Made by a program: the position numbers and the translations under genes. A DNA stretch of 64,000 nucleotides, from positions 139,142 through 203,141 of the forward strand of contig NZ_LIPD01000003.1 in assembly GCF_001905545.1 (NCBI RefSeq). Direction: 5' to 3'. Positions within the stretch are counted from its first letter, which is position 1, and the number at the start of each line of letters is the position of its first letter. The notes under the pieces are model-generated. The model had not been told where the DNA came from. It was given only the letters and a program-made list of their open reading frames with translations, and searched no databases. This document shows, piece after piece, positions 7,600 to 18,528 of the stretch. Origin of the DNA: Streptomyces sp. CB02056 (GTDB taxonomy: Bacteria; Actinomycetota; Actinomycetes; Streptomycetales; Streptomycetaceae).

Positions 7600-8922
7600 T
7601 CAGCGCCGCGCCGCCCGCCACTGCTCCCAGGCCGACAGCCACAGCTGCTCGGCCAGCCGCTGCTCCTCCCAGACCCCCGCCCCGCCGCCGCCCGGCCGCT
7701 CCCGCCACAGCTGCGCCCAGGCCCGCTGCGCCGGCAGGCTCGCCACCTCGCTCGCGAACACCGTGTACCGGACGACCTCCTCGACGGCCGCCTCCCCCTC
7801 AGCCGTGCCGACCAGCCAGTGCGTCTGCTGGGACAGCCGGTTGAGGTGGTTCACCATCGAGGTCACCGCCGCCGCGGCCTCCTCCCGGGTCTCGGTGGCC
7901 AGTCGCATCTGCTGGCGCACCGCCGCCTCCCAGCGCACCGCGCCGACCTCCCCGCGCAGCCCGCGCGGCAGCCTCGGCGTGCGCCCCACCCGCACCTGCG
8001 CCTCGATCGCGGCGGACTCGGCGACGCTCTGTGCGATCAGCGCCCGGTGCGCCTCCATCCCGACGGCGGGCGGCAGTTCACGCTCCTCGACCGGCACCCG
8101 GCGGGCGCGCCGGGCGGCCAGGTCGCGCAGCAGCTCGGTGCGGCCGCGCAGGCAGTCCTCGAAGTCGCCGATCGCGCCGAGCTCCACCGCGCCGGGGGCC
8201 ACCCCGCGCGCGCACACCGTCACGGTCAGCCCGCCGACCCGCAGCCGCCCGGCCCACACCGGCTCCGGACCGTCCGCCGCCGGGGCGCCGGGCTCCGGCA
8301 CCGGCCGGTCCTCGTGCACCTCCACCGCGCAGGGCTCGCCGTCCACCGTGATCCACGCGCGCAACGCCCGTACCCGGCCCGGCCCGTCGCCCTCGTCGAC
8401 GCCCAACTGCTCGTAGACGCGGTCCCGTTCGTCCTCGACCAGGTCCTCCAGCTCGGGCAGCCGCTCGCCCGGCTCGGCCCCCGGCCGGTAGGTGCGCACG
8501 GTCACGTACGGGCCGGCCGCCGAGCGCCAGTCGCCGCACTGGACCTCGACCCAGCGCAGCTCGCCGCCGGAGGTCTCGAAGGCGGCCAGCGCCTCACCGG
8601 CCAACGCCCCGTCGGCCGTCATCGTCCCGCCCGCGGGGACCCCTCCCGCGGGAGCCTGCCCCGCGGCCACGCCGTACACCGGGAAGTCGGCCGCCGCCAG
8701 GGTCCGGCGGGAGAACTCCTCCTGGTCGGCGAACCGGTCGACGGGCCTGCCCGCGGGCCGACCGGCACCCTGCTCGGCCGACCGGTCCAGTGACCGGTCC
8801 GCGGGCCGACCGGCGAAACGGTCCTCCCGGACCGGCCGGTCCGGAGCCGGGGCGGACCCCGAGGACCCGGCGTCCCGCTTCTGGTGCCTGCCGCCGCTCT
8901 CCCGCATCATCCTGTGCCGCAC
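7600..8922 (-). CDS. Uncharacterised actinobacterial protein
   Basis: A protein of about 440 aa that I do not recognise. The first ~110 residues are Arg/Pro/Asp/Gly-rich and disordered. Residues ~115-260 form a compact region (WVEVQCGDWRSAAGPYVTVRTY, RLPELEDLVEDERDRVYEQLG) that looks beta-rich. Residues ~265-440 are helical and end in EEQRLAEQLWLSAWEQWRAARR. No signal peptide, membrane segment or catalytic motif was seen. The GTG at 8922 or the ATGs at 8910/8907 could each be the start; none has a clear ribosome binding site. The strong GC3 bias supports real coding. Confidence 0.7.
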   Translation of the reverse strand: MRHRMMRESGGRHQKRDAGSSGSAPAPDRPVREDRFAGRPADRSLDRSAEQGAGRPAGRPVDRFADQEEFSRRTLAAADFPVYGVAAGQAPAGGVPAGGTMTADGALAGEALAAFETSGGELRWVEVQCGDWRSAAGPYVTVRTYRPGAEPGERLPELEDLVEDERDRVYEQLGVDEGDGPGRVRALRAWITVDGEPCAVEVHEDRPVPEPGAPAADGPEPVWAGRLRVGGLTVTVCARGVAPGAVELGAIGDFEDCLRGRTELLRDLAARRARRVPVEERELPPAVGMEAHRALIAQSVAESAAIEAQVRVGRTPRLPRGLRGEVGAVRWEAAVRQQMRLATETREEAAAAVTSMVNHLNRLSQQTHWLVGTAEGEAAVEEVVRYTVFASEVASLPAQRAWAQLWRERPGGGGAGVWEEQRLAEQLWLSAWEQWRAARR

Positions 8923-9058
8923 CCCCGAGACCTCGCACCCGCACCGCTGACGCCACCTTACGTGGCCGCAGCTGCCGGGTCATCAGCTCGGCCCCCGGAC
9001 GGGGGTGGTGGCCGTGTCAGGGCGCCCGGTTGTCAGCCGCCCTCCCTAACCTGGCGGC

Positions 9059-9532
9059 ATGACAGCACAGAACGACGCAGCACAGGACCGCACCGGGCAG
9101 GGCGCCTTCCCCGCCCGGATCAGCATCGTCACCCTCGGGGTGACCGACCTCGACGAGAGCGCCCGCTTCTACGAGGCGCTCGGCTGGAAGCGCTCCACCG
9201 CCTCCAGCCCGGAGATCGTCTGGTTCCGCACCGCCGACTCGGTGCTCGGCCTCTTCCCCACCGACGAGCTGGCCGCCGACGCGGGCGTGCCCGCCACCGG
9301 CGAGCCCTCCTTCCGCGGCGTCACCCTCGCGGTGAACCTGGAGTCCCCCGCGCTGGTGGACGCCGCGCTGCGGACGGCGGTCGAGGCCGGCGCCGTGGTG
9401 GTCAAGCCGCCGGTCCCGACCGACTGGGGCGGCTATTCCGGCTACTTCGAGGACCCGGACGGCCATCTCTGGGAGCTGGCCCACAACCCGTTCTTCCCCT
9501 TCACCGAGGACGGCTCACTGGACCTTCCCTAG
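9059..9532 (+). CDS. VOC (glyoxalase/bleomycin-resistance fold) family protein
   Basis: A 157-residue protein with the paired beta-alpha-beta-beta-beta modules of the vicinal oxygen chelate superfamily. The first half starts ARISIVTLGVTDLDESARFYEALGWKRS; the second carries VNLESPALVDAALRTAVEAGA and ends GYSGYFEDPDGHLWELAHNP, the classical C-terminal VOC signature with the metal-ligand glutamate. The substrate is unknown. The 136-bp gap upstream has no strong ribosome binding site, and TAACCT at 9046-9051 followed seven bases later by ATG suggests a possible leaderless transcript. Confidence 0.88.
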   Translation: MTAQNDAAQDRTGQGAFPARISIVTLGVTDLDESARFYEALGWKRSTASSPEIVWFRTADSVLGLFPTDELAADAGVPATGEPSFRGVTLAVNLESPALVDAALRTAVEAGAVVVKPPVPTDWGGYSGYFEDPDGHLWELAHNPFFPFTEDGSLDLP

Positions 9533-9558
9533 ACCGCCGTACGGTGCGCTCGGAAGGC

Positions 9559-11175
9559 TCAGCTCCTGGAGCGCGCCTTGAACGCCGCCTTGCGCGCCTC
9601 CTTGGCCAGCGCCCGGTCCGGGTGCAGCTCCCCGATCGCCTCCAGGACGTCCGCCGTGTACGGGTGGTCGACCCGCCACAGCTCGCCGAACCACCCCGCC
9701 GGATCGCCGTTCACCGGCAGGTCGGCGACCAGCTCGCCCAGCAGCTCGGCGTCCCCGCCGTTGTCCAGCAGCTGGGCGGCGAAGGTGTCGACCACCGTCC
9801 ACAGCGCCATCGCCCGGTCCGGCACCGGGACGTCCGTCGCCCCCTGCGCGGTCAGCCAGGCCCGCACCGCACCGCCCAGCTCCGGGTCGTCCATGACCTC
9901 CCGGGCGGCCGGCTCCGCGCCCGGCCCGAGCAGGTTGAGCGCCGAGACGCCGAGCATCCGGCGCAGCGGGCCGTAGCCGTCGGAGCCGCGCGCCGCCGCG
10001 AGCAGCTCGCGCGCCGCCGCCACCGGCTCCCGGTCGGCGGTCCACGCCCGCAGCTCCTCCTCCGGCAGCACGTTGGCCGACTCGCACACGCCGCGCAGCA
10101 GCTCGGCCGCGTCCCCCTTGGCCAGGTCGCCGACCAGCGGCGCGTCGTAGCCGTCCTCCAGCAGCCACTGCCGGATGCCGTACTGGCCGAGCGGGGTGAG
10201 CCGGACCAGCCCGAAGCGGGCCGACTCCTCCTCGTCCAGCGGCTCCTCGCCGACCACGGCGGGCTCCTCGCCGTCCTCCTCGTCGAACAGCTCGGGGTCG
10301 ATCGGGCGGTAGTCCAGCAGGCCGAGCTCGGCGAGGTCGCCCAGCATCGGGTCCAGCGCGACCATCACGTCCGTGATGTCGCCGAGCAGTTCCTCGCTGG
10401 GCTCCTCGCCCTCCGGGACGACCAGCAGCGCGGCCAGCACGCCCAGCGGCACGGTCTCGTTGCCGGGCTCGGCGAAGGCGGTGGTCTCGTAGAGCACCTG
10501 CAGGGCCTCGTCCAGCAGCTCGGCGGCCTCGTCACGGGCCTCCTCGACCTCGGAGAGCGCGTCCTCGTCCTCCTCGCCCTCCCCGGCCCCGGCCTCCTCG
10601 GCGCCCTCCTCCGGGCCGGAGTCCGCCTCGACGGCCAGCTCCCGGACGATCCCGGCGGCGGTCAGCCACAGCTCCAGGACGGTCTCCGGGTCGCCCTGCT
10701 CGGCGGGCTCCAGGTCCGGGCCGGGGACGGCGACGTGCTCGCCCTCCGCGGTCGTACCGAGCTCCACCAGGTCCAGGTCGCAGGCCAGCGACCAGGCCCG
10801 CAGCGCCTCGATCTCGGCCTCCTCGGGCACCTCGCCCTCGGCCGGGGCCAGGCCCAGCAGCCGGGCCGCGGGCGCCCGGTCCGCCTCGACCAGGTCGCCG
10901 AACTCGTCCACCTCCCGGTGCGGGGCGGACCAGCGGGCCAGCGCCAGCGCGTACCCGAACATCGGTACGGCCTTCGCCTGCTCGGCCAGCTCGCGCTCGG
11001 CGGGCAGCTTCACCGGCGGGACCAGGACGGCCGCGTCGTCCAGGTCGTCGTCGTCCAGCCCGTGCGCGGCGAACGCCCCGTAGAGGTCCTGGAGCTCCAG
11101 GTCGGCGGGCAGCACCGCCTCGGCCGCGCCCTCACCCGTCGAAGCCCCGGTGTTCTTGCGACGTCGTCCGGCCAT
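9559..11175 (-). CDS. Uncharacterised acidic actinobacterial protein
   Basis: A 538-residue, strongly acidic protein conserved in style with Streptomyces hypotheticals, with no function that I recognise. It has a basic N-terminus (MAGRRRKNTG), a helical first part, a very acidic Glu/Ala/Asp-rich stretch around residues 185-220, and a helical C-terminal half with HEAT-like character ending LGELVADLPVNGDPAGWFGE and VDHPYTADVLEAIGELHPDR. No signal peptide or membrane segment is present. The ATG at 11175 follows GGGAGAG at good spacing. It converges with the VOC gene, leaving 26 bp. Confidence 0.75.
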   Translation of the reverse strand: MAGRRRKNTGASTGEGAAEAVLPADLELQDLYGAFAAHGLDDDDLDDAAVLVPPVKLPAERELAEQAKAVPMFGYALALARWSAPHREVDEFGDLVEADRAPAARLLGLAPAEGEVPEEAEIEALRAWSLACDLDLVELGTTAEGEHVAVPGPDLEPAEQGDPETVLELWLTAAGIVRELAVEADSGPEEGAEEAGAGEGEEDEDALSEVEEARDEAAELLDEALQVLYETTAFAEPGNETVPLGVLAALLVVPEGEEPSEELLGDITDVMVALDPMLGDLAELGLLDYRPIDPELFDEEDGEEPAVVGEEPLDEEESARFGLVRLTPLGQYGIRQWLLEDGYDAPLVGDLAKGDAAELLRGVCESANVLPEEELRAWTADREPVAAARELLAAARGSDGYGPLRRMLGVSALNLLGPGAEPAAREVMDDPELGGAVRAWLTAQGATDVPVPDRAMALWTVVDTFAAQLLDNGGDAELLGELVADLPVNGDPAGWFGELWRVDHPYTADVLEAIGELHPDRALAKEARKAAFKARSRS

Positions 11176-11203
11176 CGTTGTGCGCTCTCCCTCAGCCCAG
11201 CGG

Positions 11204-11302
11204 TCAGCCCAACAGCGCCGCGTACCGATCCATCACCTCAGCGTATAGGCCGGGCACCCCCGACGCCCGGCCGTACGGGGCGCACCCAGGGGCGCGCGCC
11301 AT
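11204..11302 (-). CDS. Possible 32-codon small ORF upstream of the acidic protein gene
   Basis: Starting at ATG 11302 the frame encodes MARAPGCAPYGRASGVPGLY followed by AEVMDRYAALLG and a TGA stop 28 bp before the next gene. Most codons end in G or C. An internal start at the MDRY methionine has GAGGTG directly in front. It could be a real small protein or leader peptide, or chance. The remaining 11303-11536 region shows no gene and presumably carries the divergent MFS promoter. Confidence 0.3.
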   Translation of the reverse strand: MARAPGCAPYGRASGVPGLYAEVMDRYAALLG

Positions 11303-11536
11303 GGGCGTACGCCCACCCCTTATCCTTCGGTCTGGTACCGCGCACACCCCGCGCGTGCCACCGGGGCAACGAAGCCCAACCGCCCTCCGCCCGACCCCGG
11401 GCCGGAGGGGCCCTCTTCAGCTCACCTCGCCCCACCAGGGAGCCCGTACCCTCGGCCACCACCACAGCGCCTCCGGACGGGCGCGCCGGCACACCCCGCC
11501 GACCCCGGTGGTGCCCGGCCACAGGAGACCCCTGCC

Positions 11537-12871
11537 ATGGCGGACCTCTCCCCCGCCGGCTCCGGCCTGCGCACCGCGCAGCTCGACGGACGCCGACTGT
11601 CGGAGGCCCTGCTTCCCCCGGAGCTCGCGCCGCGCGCCCAGCTCCGGCTCGCCGCGATCAGCCGCTGGAACGCGCTGCGCGGCGTCCGCGTCGGCCTGGT
11701 GGCCGCCGCCCTGCTGCTGATGCTGATCGGCGCCAACCTGGCCACGCCGATCTACTCGCTCCTCCAGCAGCGGCTGCACCTCACCGCGCTCGACACCACC
11801 GTCCTGTTCGCGATCTACGTGCTGGCGCTGGTCCCGGTCCTGGCCGTGGTCGGCCACTGGTCCGACCACCTAGGCCGCCGCGCCCTGATCCTGCCCGCCG
11901 TCGCGCTGTCCGCCGTCGGCGACGTCGTGTTCGCCACCTCCGACAGCTTCTGGCAGCTCGCCGCCGGCCGGGCCGTCCAGGGCATCGCCGTCGGCCTGTC
12001 CACCGGCGCCGCCGGAGCCGCCCTCGGCGACCTGCTGCCCGACCACCCGACCCTGGCCGCCAAGATCACCCTGGCCTGTTCCGCGGGCGGCGTCGCCCTC
12101 GGCCCGGTGGTCGGCGCCCTGCTGGCCGGCGGCTCCGAACCGTTGCTGACGCCCTTCCTGCTGCACGCCATCGCCCTGCTCGCGCTCTGCGTGCCGCTGG
12201 CCCTCCTCCACCCCCGGATGCCCGGCCGCAGCCGCCCGCCGGCCTCCCCGCCCCGCATCACCACCCCGGCCCACCTGCGCCCCCAGCGCCTGCGGCTGCC
12301 GCGCACCGGGCGCCGCGAGTTCCTGCTCGCCGCCACCGCCGGCTTCATCTCCTACGCGGTGTTCGGCGTCTACCTCAGCCTGGCCCCGGCCTTCGCCGCC
12401 AAGCTGCTGCACACCGACTCCAAGCTGGTCGGCGCGATCGTGGCCGCCCTCCTGCTCGGCTCCTCCGCCGCCACCCAGCTGCTCGTCCCGCCGACCTCCG
12501 ACCGCGTGGTGACCGCCCTCGGCATGACCGGCCTGGCCACCGGCCTCGGCCTGGTCGTCGCCGCCCAGTACACCGGCACCCCGGCACTGCTCTTCATCGG
12601 CAGCGTCCTCGGCGGCGTCTCCCAGGGCGTCGCCTTCCGCTCCCTGTTCACCAGCGCCGTCACCGCGATGAACCCGGAACGCCGCGGCTCCGAACTGAGC
12701 GCCCTCTGGGTCATCGTCTACCTCGGCAGCTCCGCCCCCATCATCGCCCTCGGCGCCCTCGTCCAGACCTACGGCCTCCTCCCCTCCGTCAGCGGCTTCG
12801 CCGCCCTCGCCGCCCTCGCCTGCACCGCCCTCGCCATCGCCGTCGCCCGCAAACCCAAGCCCACCGCCTGA
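11537..12871 (+). CDS. MFS transporter
   Basis: A 444-residue major facilitator with about 12 hydrophobic segments. The first is LRGVRVGLVAAALLLMLIGA. Motif A appears in the TM2-TM3 loop as GHWSDHLGRRALILPAVAL. A long cytoplasmic loop rich in Pro/Arg lies between TM6 and TM7. It most resembles drug-efflux-type permeases (12-TM DHA1-like); the substrate cannot be read from sequence. The ATG at 11537 is preceded by GGAG. A strong terminator follows, and the inverted repeat bounding the accessory island starts 95 bp after its stop. Confidence 0.9.
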   Translation: MADLSPAGSGLRTAQLDGRRLSEALLPPELAPRAQLRLAAISRWNALRGVRVGLVAAALLLMLIGANLATPIYSLLQQRLHLTALDTTVLFAIYVLALVPVLAVVGHWSDHLGRRALILPAVALSAVGDVVFATSDSFWQLAAGRAVQGIAVGLSTGAAGAALGDLLPDHPTLAAKITLACSAGGVALGPVVGALLAGGSEPLLTPFLLHAIALLALCVPLALLHPRMPGRSRPPASPPRITTPAHLRPQRLRLPRTGRREFLLAATAGFISYAVFGVYLSLAPAFAAKLLHTDSKLVGAIVAALLLGSSAATQLLVPPTSDRVVTALGMTGLATGLGLVVAAQYTGTPALLFIGSVLGGVSQGVAFRSLFTSAVTAMNPERRGSELSALWVIVYLGSSAPIIALGALVQTYGLLPSVSGFAALAALACTALAIAVARKPKPTA

Positions 12872-12886
12872 CGGCCCACACACAGA

Positions 12887-12930
12887 ACGCCGCTGCCCGG
12901 GACTTCCGAAGAAGTCCCGGGCAGCGGCGT
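12887..12930. terminator. Strong hairpin terminator after the MFS gene
   Basis: A perfect 20-bp stem (12887-12906 with 12911-12930) with a CGAA loop, which is UUCG on the other strand. It separates core genes from the accessory island. Its outer arm (ACGCCGCTGCC) is shared with the hairpin at the other island edge. Confidence 0.85.
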
Positions 12931-12965
12931 CTTCCCACCCCCGCTTCGCCCGCCGCCGGGTGAAA

Positions 12966-13145
12966 CCCGCGCATCATCTGCTGCGCTGTTCAAGTCCCCC
13001 GCCGTTCCCCACCATCCACCCCCCACCCGCCTCCCGGCGGGTGCCCGCCCCTGCCCTCGCCGCAGGCCGCCCGGCCGGACAGCACGCGGAGATTGAGCAA
13101 GCAGCCGTAACCTGCCAGAGCCCCTTCGGGTCAGTGGGACAACGG
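12966..13145 (+). repeat. Left inverted-repeat copy bounding the accessory island
   Basis: The block 12966-13066 matches the reverse complement of 24375-24475 at roughly 90% by eye. It includes CATCATCTGCTG, CCCCCGCCGTTCCCCACCAT and a CACCCGCC/GGCGGGTG stem-loop. A second weaker block, about 13091-13145 (CCTTCGGG, GTGGGACAACGG), matches 24314-24364. No convincing ORF occupies it. It lies upstream of the first GNAT gene. Confidence 0.8.
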
Positions 13146-13232
13146 CGGCCCCCTTTGTTCTTCTTGTTCCACGATGGAGGAGTGCGAGGGCCGCGCGACC
13201 GAAGGCTGGTCGGCCACGAGAGGCGGTGAGCG

Positions 13233-13760
13233 ATGGAACGTATGACAGGCCCACTGGCCAGGGGTTTCACGGTGAGACGCTTTGCTGCCGGTGACTCCGT
13301 GGAAGAGCTGACCGCCCTCCTCCATCGCGCCTACGCTGATCACGCGGCTGCCGGCAGGGTCTTCTTCGCGTCCTACCAGTCCGTGCAGGACACAGCCCAT
13401 CGGCTGGGTGCGGGCGAGTGCTGGGTTGCGTGCAGAGGCACGAAGCTCGTGGGATCGGTGACGGTGGCGGCCCCGTGCACGATGCCTGCCGGATATCCGG
13501 TACCAGCGGGAGCCGGCTCGTTTTGGCAACTCGCAGTGGATCCTGCGTACCGCGGAACGGGGCTTGGGCAGCGTCTGCTGGCGCTGGCGGAAGAGCGCGT
13601 CGTTGCGCTCGGGTCCACAGTGGCTGTCATCGATACGTCCGCCGAGGCCGTCGAGTTGGTCGGCTGGTACCGCCGACGGGGGTACCTGCCCGTCGGGACG
13701 TGGCGGTGGGATGTGACCAACTACGAGAGCGTGGTCCTGCTGAAGGACCTGGCAACCTGA
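13233..13760 (+). CDS. GNAT family N-acetyltransferase
   Basis: A 175-residue GNAT protein. The acetyl-CoA loop is in FWQLAVDPAYRGTGLGQRLL (motif A, R-G-T-G-L-G, around residues 92-112), followed by AEERVVALGSTVAVIDT and a C-terminal WYRRRGYLPVGTWRW motif B. The substrate is unknown. The ATG at 13233 has GAGG about ten bases upstream; an internal ATG at 13242 is possible. Its codon use is less GC3-biased than the flanking core genes, which fits transfer. It is the first gene inside the left inverted repeat and converges with the AlaRS gene. Confidence 0.88.
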   Translation: MERMTGPLARGFTVRRFAAGDSVEELTALLHRAYADHAAAGRVFFASYQSVQDTAHRLGAGECWVACRGTKLVGSVTVAAPCTMPAGYPVPAGAGSFWQLAVDPAYRGTGLGQRLLALAEERVVALGSTVAVIDTSAEAVELVGWYRRRGYLPVGTWRWDVTNYESVVLLKDLAT

Positions 13761-13769
13761 AACAGAGGT

Positions 13770-13816
13770 GGCATGCGCTGCTGGCCTCCCTGGTGAGAGG
13801 GCCAGCAGCGGATGCC
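13770..13816. terminator. Bidirectional terminator between GNAT and alaS genes
   Basis: A 17-bp stem (13770-13786 with 13800-13816) with one mismatched pair and a 13-nt loop, located between two convergent genes. Confidence 0.8.
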
Positions 13817-13829
13817 GGGTGACCTGGCT

Positions 13830-16487
<2,658 letters not shown>

Positions 16488-16715
16488 GGCGGTAGGGCCC
16501 TCACGGAAGAGTCGCGGAGAGGTGGGGGGTGATCACACGCCGAGCCGGGCCGAGAACGAGGACTGAGTGGTTCTCAGTTCTCCAGCTCGGCGCAGATAGC
16601 TCGCGCCCCCACGGTGTAGACCATGACTCCGGTATCCGTCGCTCTGAGGTGGCGCAGCCGACAACGGACGCGACGGTCCGCTGCGACTGCGCCACCAACA
16701 GTAGCGGCTCCGGGG
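16488..16715 (-). promoter_or_regulatory. Structured region between the HAD gene and alaS
   Basis: This gap contains a 10-bp stem (16648-16657 with 16687-16696) enclosing a second short stem, directly after the HAD stop codon and probably its terminator. Nearer alaS, a 7-bp GCCGAGC/GCTCGGC pair encloses a smaller ACTGAG/CTCAGT hairpin at 16562-16578. I looked for T-box elements (the AGGGTGGNACCGCG-type sequence) and found none. An independent alaS promoter with a folded leader is likely. Confidence 0.45.
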
Positions 16716-17384
16716 TCAAGATCGCTTGGAGTTGTCCTCCTGACGGCCGATGCCGACCAGCAGGGGCAGGACGAAGGCGGCGTGGTCGGCGCGGGGCATC
16801 ACGAGGTGGGCTCCGGCCCGGGTGAGCGCTTCGGGGCCGGCGAAGCCCCAGCCTGCGCCGACGGCGGTGACACCCGCGGCGTGGGCGGCGTGGATGTCGG
16901 TCTCGGTGTCGCCGACGAAGATGCCCGCCCTCGGAGAAACTTCCAGCCGGTCGAGGGCGAGCAGGACGCCGTCGGGGGCGGGCTTGGGCTGGGCGTCCTC
17001 GTAGCAGACGACGGTGTCCAGCCGGTCGAGGATGTCCTGCGGCAGCAGCCAGTTGACCCGTTCGCGGCTTCGCAGGGTGACGACACCGGTGCCGACTCCG
17101 GCCTCGCGGAGCGCGGCGAGGGTCCCGGCGACGTACGGGAACACCTCGGCGGTCAGGGTGGCCGTGGCGCTCGCCACGGCCCAGCCTTCCTCGTTGATCG
17201 ATCCGTCCAGTCCGAGGTCGGAGAGGACGTACTCGCGCGGGGTGGTCGCGGCGTCGGCCGGGAGATCGGCTACGGTCACCCGCTTGCCGAGGGCAGCGGT
17301 CGCATAGCCTGCCAGGGTGGCGAGTTGGGCGTCCCGGCTGTCGACGAGGACGCCGTCGAGGTCGAAGAGCACGGCCCGCTTCAC
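16716..17384 (-). CDS. HAD family hydrolase
   Basis: A 222-residue HAD phosphatase. Motif I is VLFDLDGVLVDSRDA at the N-terminus (DxD nucleophile pair); motif II threonine lies in GVVTLRSRERV; the lysine is in EDAQPKPAPDGVLLAL; motif IV is FVGDTETDIHAAHAAG. A helical cap is inserted after motif I, as in phosphoglycolate phosphatase/beta-phosphoglucomutase relatives. The GTG at 17384 overlaps the stop of the PRTase gene (GTGA), so translation is coupled. The substrate is likely a small phosphorylated metabolite made by the neighbouring enzymes; this is inference. Confidence 0.88.
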   Translation of the reverse strand: MKRAVLFDLDGVLVDSRDAQLATLAGYATAALGKRVTVADLPADAATTPREYVLSDLGLDGSINEEGWAVASATATLTAEVFPYVAGTLAALREAGVGTGVVTLRSRERVNWLLPQDILDRLDTVVCYEDAQPKPAPDGVLLALDRLEVSPRAGIFVGDTETDIHAAHAAGVTAVGAGWGFAGPEALTRAGAHLVMPRADHAAFVLPLLVGIGRQEDNSKRS

Positions 17385-17932
17385 GCGGCACCACCCGCCC
17401 GGGGCGCCGGCAGGTCGGCCTCGGTGAACAGCGAGCGCAGCGTGACGCGGTGCTCGGCCAGCAGCGTCCGGCCGCCGAGCGGGCGCTCCAGGACGCACAG
17501 CGCGTGGGTGACCGGTCCGCCCACCATCCGCAGGATCCTTGCCATGTGGAGCAGCTGGCCGCCGGAACGGACCACGTCGTCGACCAGGACGATCTGTCGG
17601 CCGTCGATGGGAAGGCCCTCGACCTGGTGGAACGACCCGTAGCTCTTGGGCTTGCGGCGCAGGAAGACGGCGGGCAGGCCGGTGGCGGAGGACAGCGCCA
17701 CGACGAGGGGGACGCCGCCGAGTTCGATGCCGGCGAGCACCTGGGCGTCGTCGGGGACGAGGTCGGCCATGGCGGTGGCGGTGTCACGCAGGAGCGCGGG
17801 GTCGGAGGCGAGCCGGTACTCGTCGAAGTACGCGTCGAGCCGGCCGCCGTCGGCGAGCTTGAACGGGGCGTTGACGCACGCGGTTTCGGCGAGTCGGGCG
17901 GCGAGGCCGGCCGACGGGGTACGGGTGGTCAT
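17381..17932 (-). CDS. Orotate-phosphoribosyltransferase-like protein
   Basis: A 183-residue type I phosphoribosyltransferase. The PRPP loop is QIVLVDDVVRSGGQLLHM (residues ~112-129), and the OPRT-type catalytic loop is VFLRRKPKSYGSFHQVEG, where OPRT has K-x-H-G-x-x-x-x-(I/V)-E-G. The hood-like start also resembles PyrE (CVNAPFKLADGGRLDAYFDE). It probably joins a base to PRPP or runs the reverse reaction. Being outside the pyrimidine pathway and next to HAD, LOG-like and nucleotidyltransferase genes, its base need not be orotate. The ATG at 17932 overlaps the upstream stop (ATGA). Confidence 0.85.
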   Translation of the reverse strand: MTTRTPSAGLAARLAETACVNAPFKLADGGRLDAYFDEYRLASDPALLRDTATAMADLVPDDAQVLAGIELGGVPLVVALSSATGLPAVFLRRKPKSYGSFHQVEGLPIDGRQIVLVDDVVRSGGQLLHMARILRMVGGPVTHALCVLERPLGGRTLLAEHRVTLRSLFTEADLPAPRAGGAA

Positions 17933-18528
17933 GCTCCTCCGATCGGGGTGGTGTCGAGCGAGGCCAGGTGGGCGCGGAAGGCGTCGGCGGACTCGACGGT
18001 GGCGAGGAAGCCGAGCGGCCGGGTCGGGGTCTCGTACAGCCACCGCTCCTCGCGCAGGAAGGCGAGCAGGCGCAGGGCCGACGCGCCCGCGAGACAGACC
18101 GGCACGGGCCGGATGGTGGTCGCGTAGTAGAGGGCGGCGGTCAGCTCGTGGAGGGTGCCGACTCCGCCGCCCATGGCGACGACCAGGTCGGCGTTCTCCA
18201 GGTAGTGGTTGAGGCGGGCTCCGGGGTCGGGCACGTGGACGGACAGGGTGGTGTGGGGGTTGAACGCGCCCCACTCGTCGTGTTTGCCGGTCAGCGTGAC
18301 GGCGGTGACCGTGGCTCCCTGGCCTCCGGCTCCGCGGGCGGCGGCCTCCATCAGCCCGTTGTAGCCGCCGTGCAGAAGCTGGTAGCCGGCCTGGGCGAGG
18401 GCCCGGCCGATCTCCTCGGCCAGCGCCTCCTCCTGGGCGGAGGCGGGGACGACGCCGCCGAAGAAGACGGCGGTCAGGCCCTCGCGGGCCCGGCTGGCCG
18501 CCGGGCCCGCGAGGTGGAGTGCGTTCAC
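17929..18528 (-). CDS. LOG/SLOG-superfamily protein
   Basis: A 199-residue Rossmann-like protein of the LOG (nucleoside 5'-monophosphate phosphoribohydrolase) / TIGR00725-like superfamily. It shows VFFGGVVPASAQEEALAEEIGRALAQAGYQLLHGGYNGLMEAAARGA split over two blocks, then VVAMGGGVGTLHELTAAL around residue 130. Classical LOG enzymes carry PGGxGTxxE; here the first residue is Gly (GGGVGTLHE), so it may be an enzyme of altered specificity or a nucleotide-binding sensor. The GTG at 18528 overlaps the stop of the nucleotidyltransferase gene, and its own stop overlaps the PRTase ATG. Confidence 0.82.
   Translation of the reverse strand: MNALHLAGPAASRAREGLTAVFFGGVVPASAQEEALAEEIGRALAQAGYQLLHGGYNGLMEAAARGAGGQGATVTAVTLTGKHDEWGAFNPHTTLSVHVPDPGARLNHYLENADLVVAMGGGVGTLHELTAALYYATTIRPVPVCLAGASALRLLAFLREERWLYETPTRPLGFLATVESADAFRAHLASLDTTPIGGA

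Noticed and set aside
8884..12963. 1359-codon plus-strand frame
   Set aside because: Runs antisense through an acidic hypothetical and out of frame through the MFS gene; Arg/Pro/Gly composition only.
16488..16715. T-box riboswitch upstream of alaS
   Set aside because: No AGGGTGGNACCGCG-like T-box sequence or antiterminator could be found.
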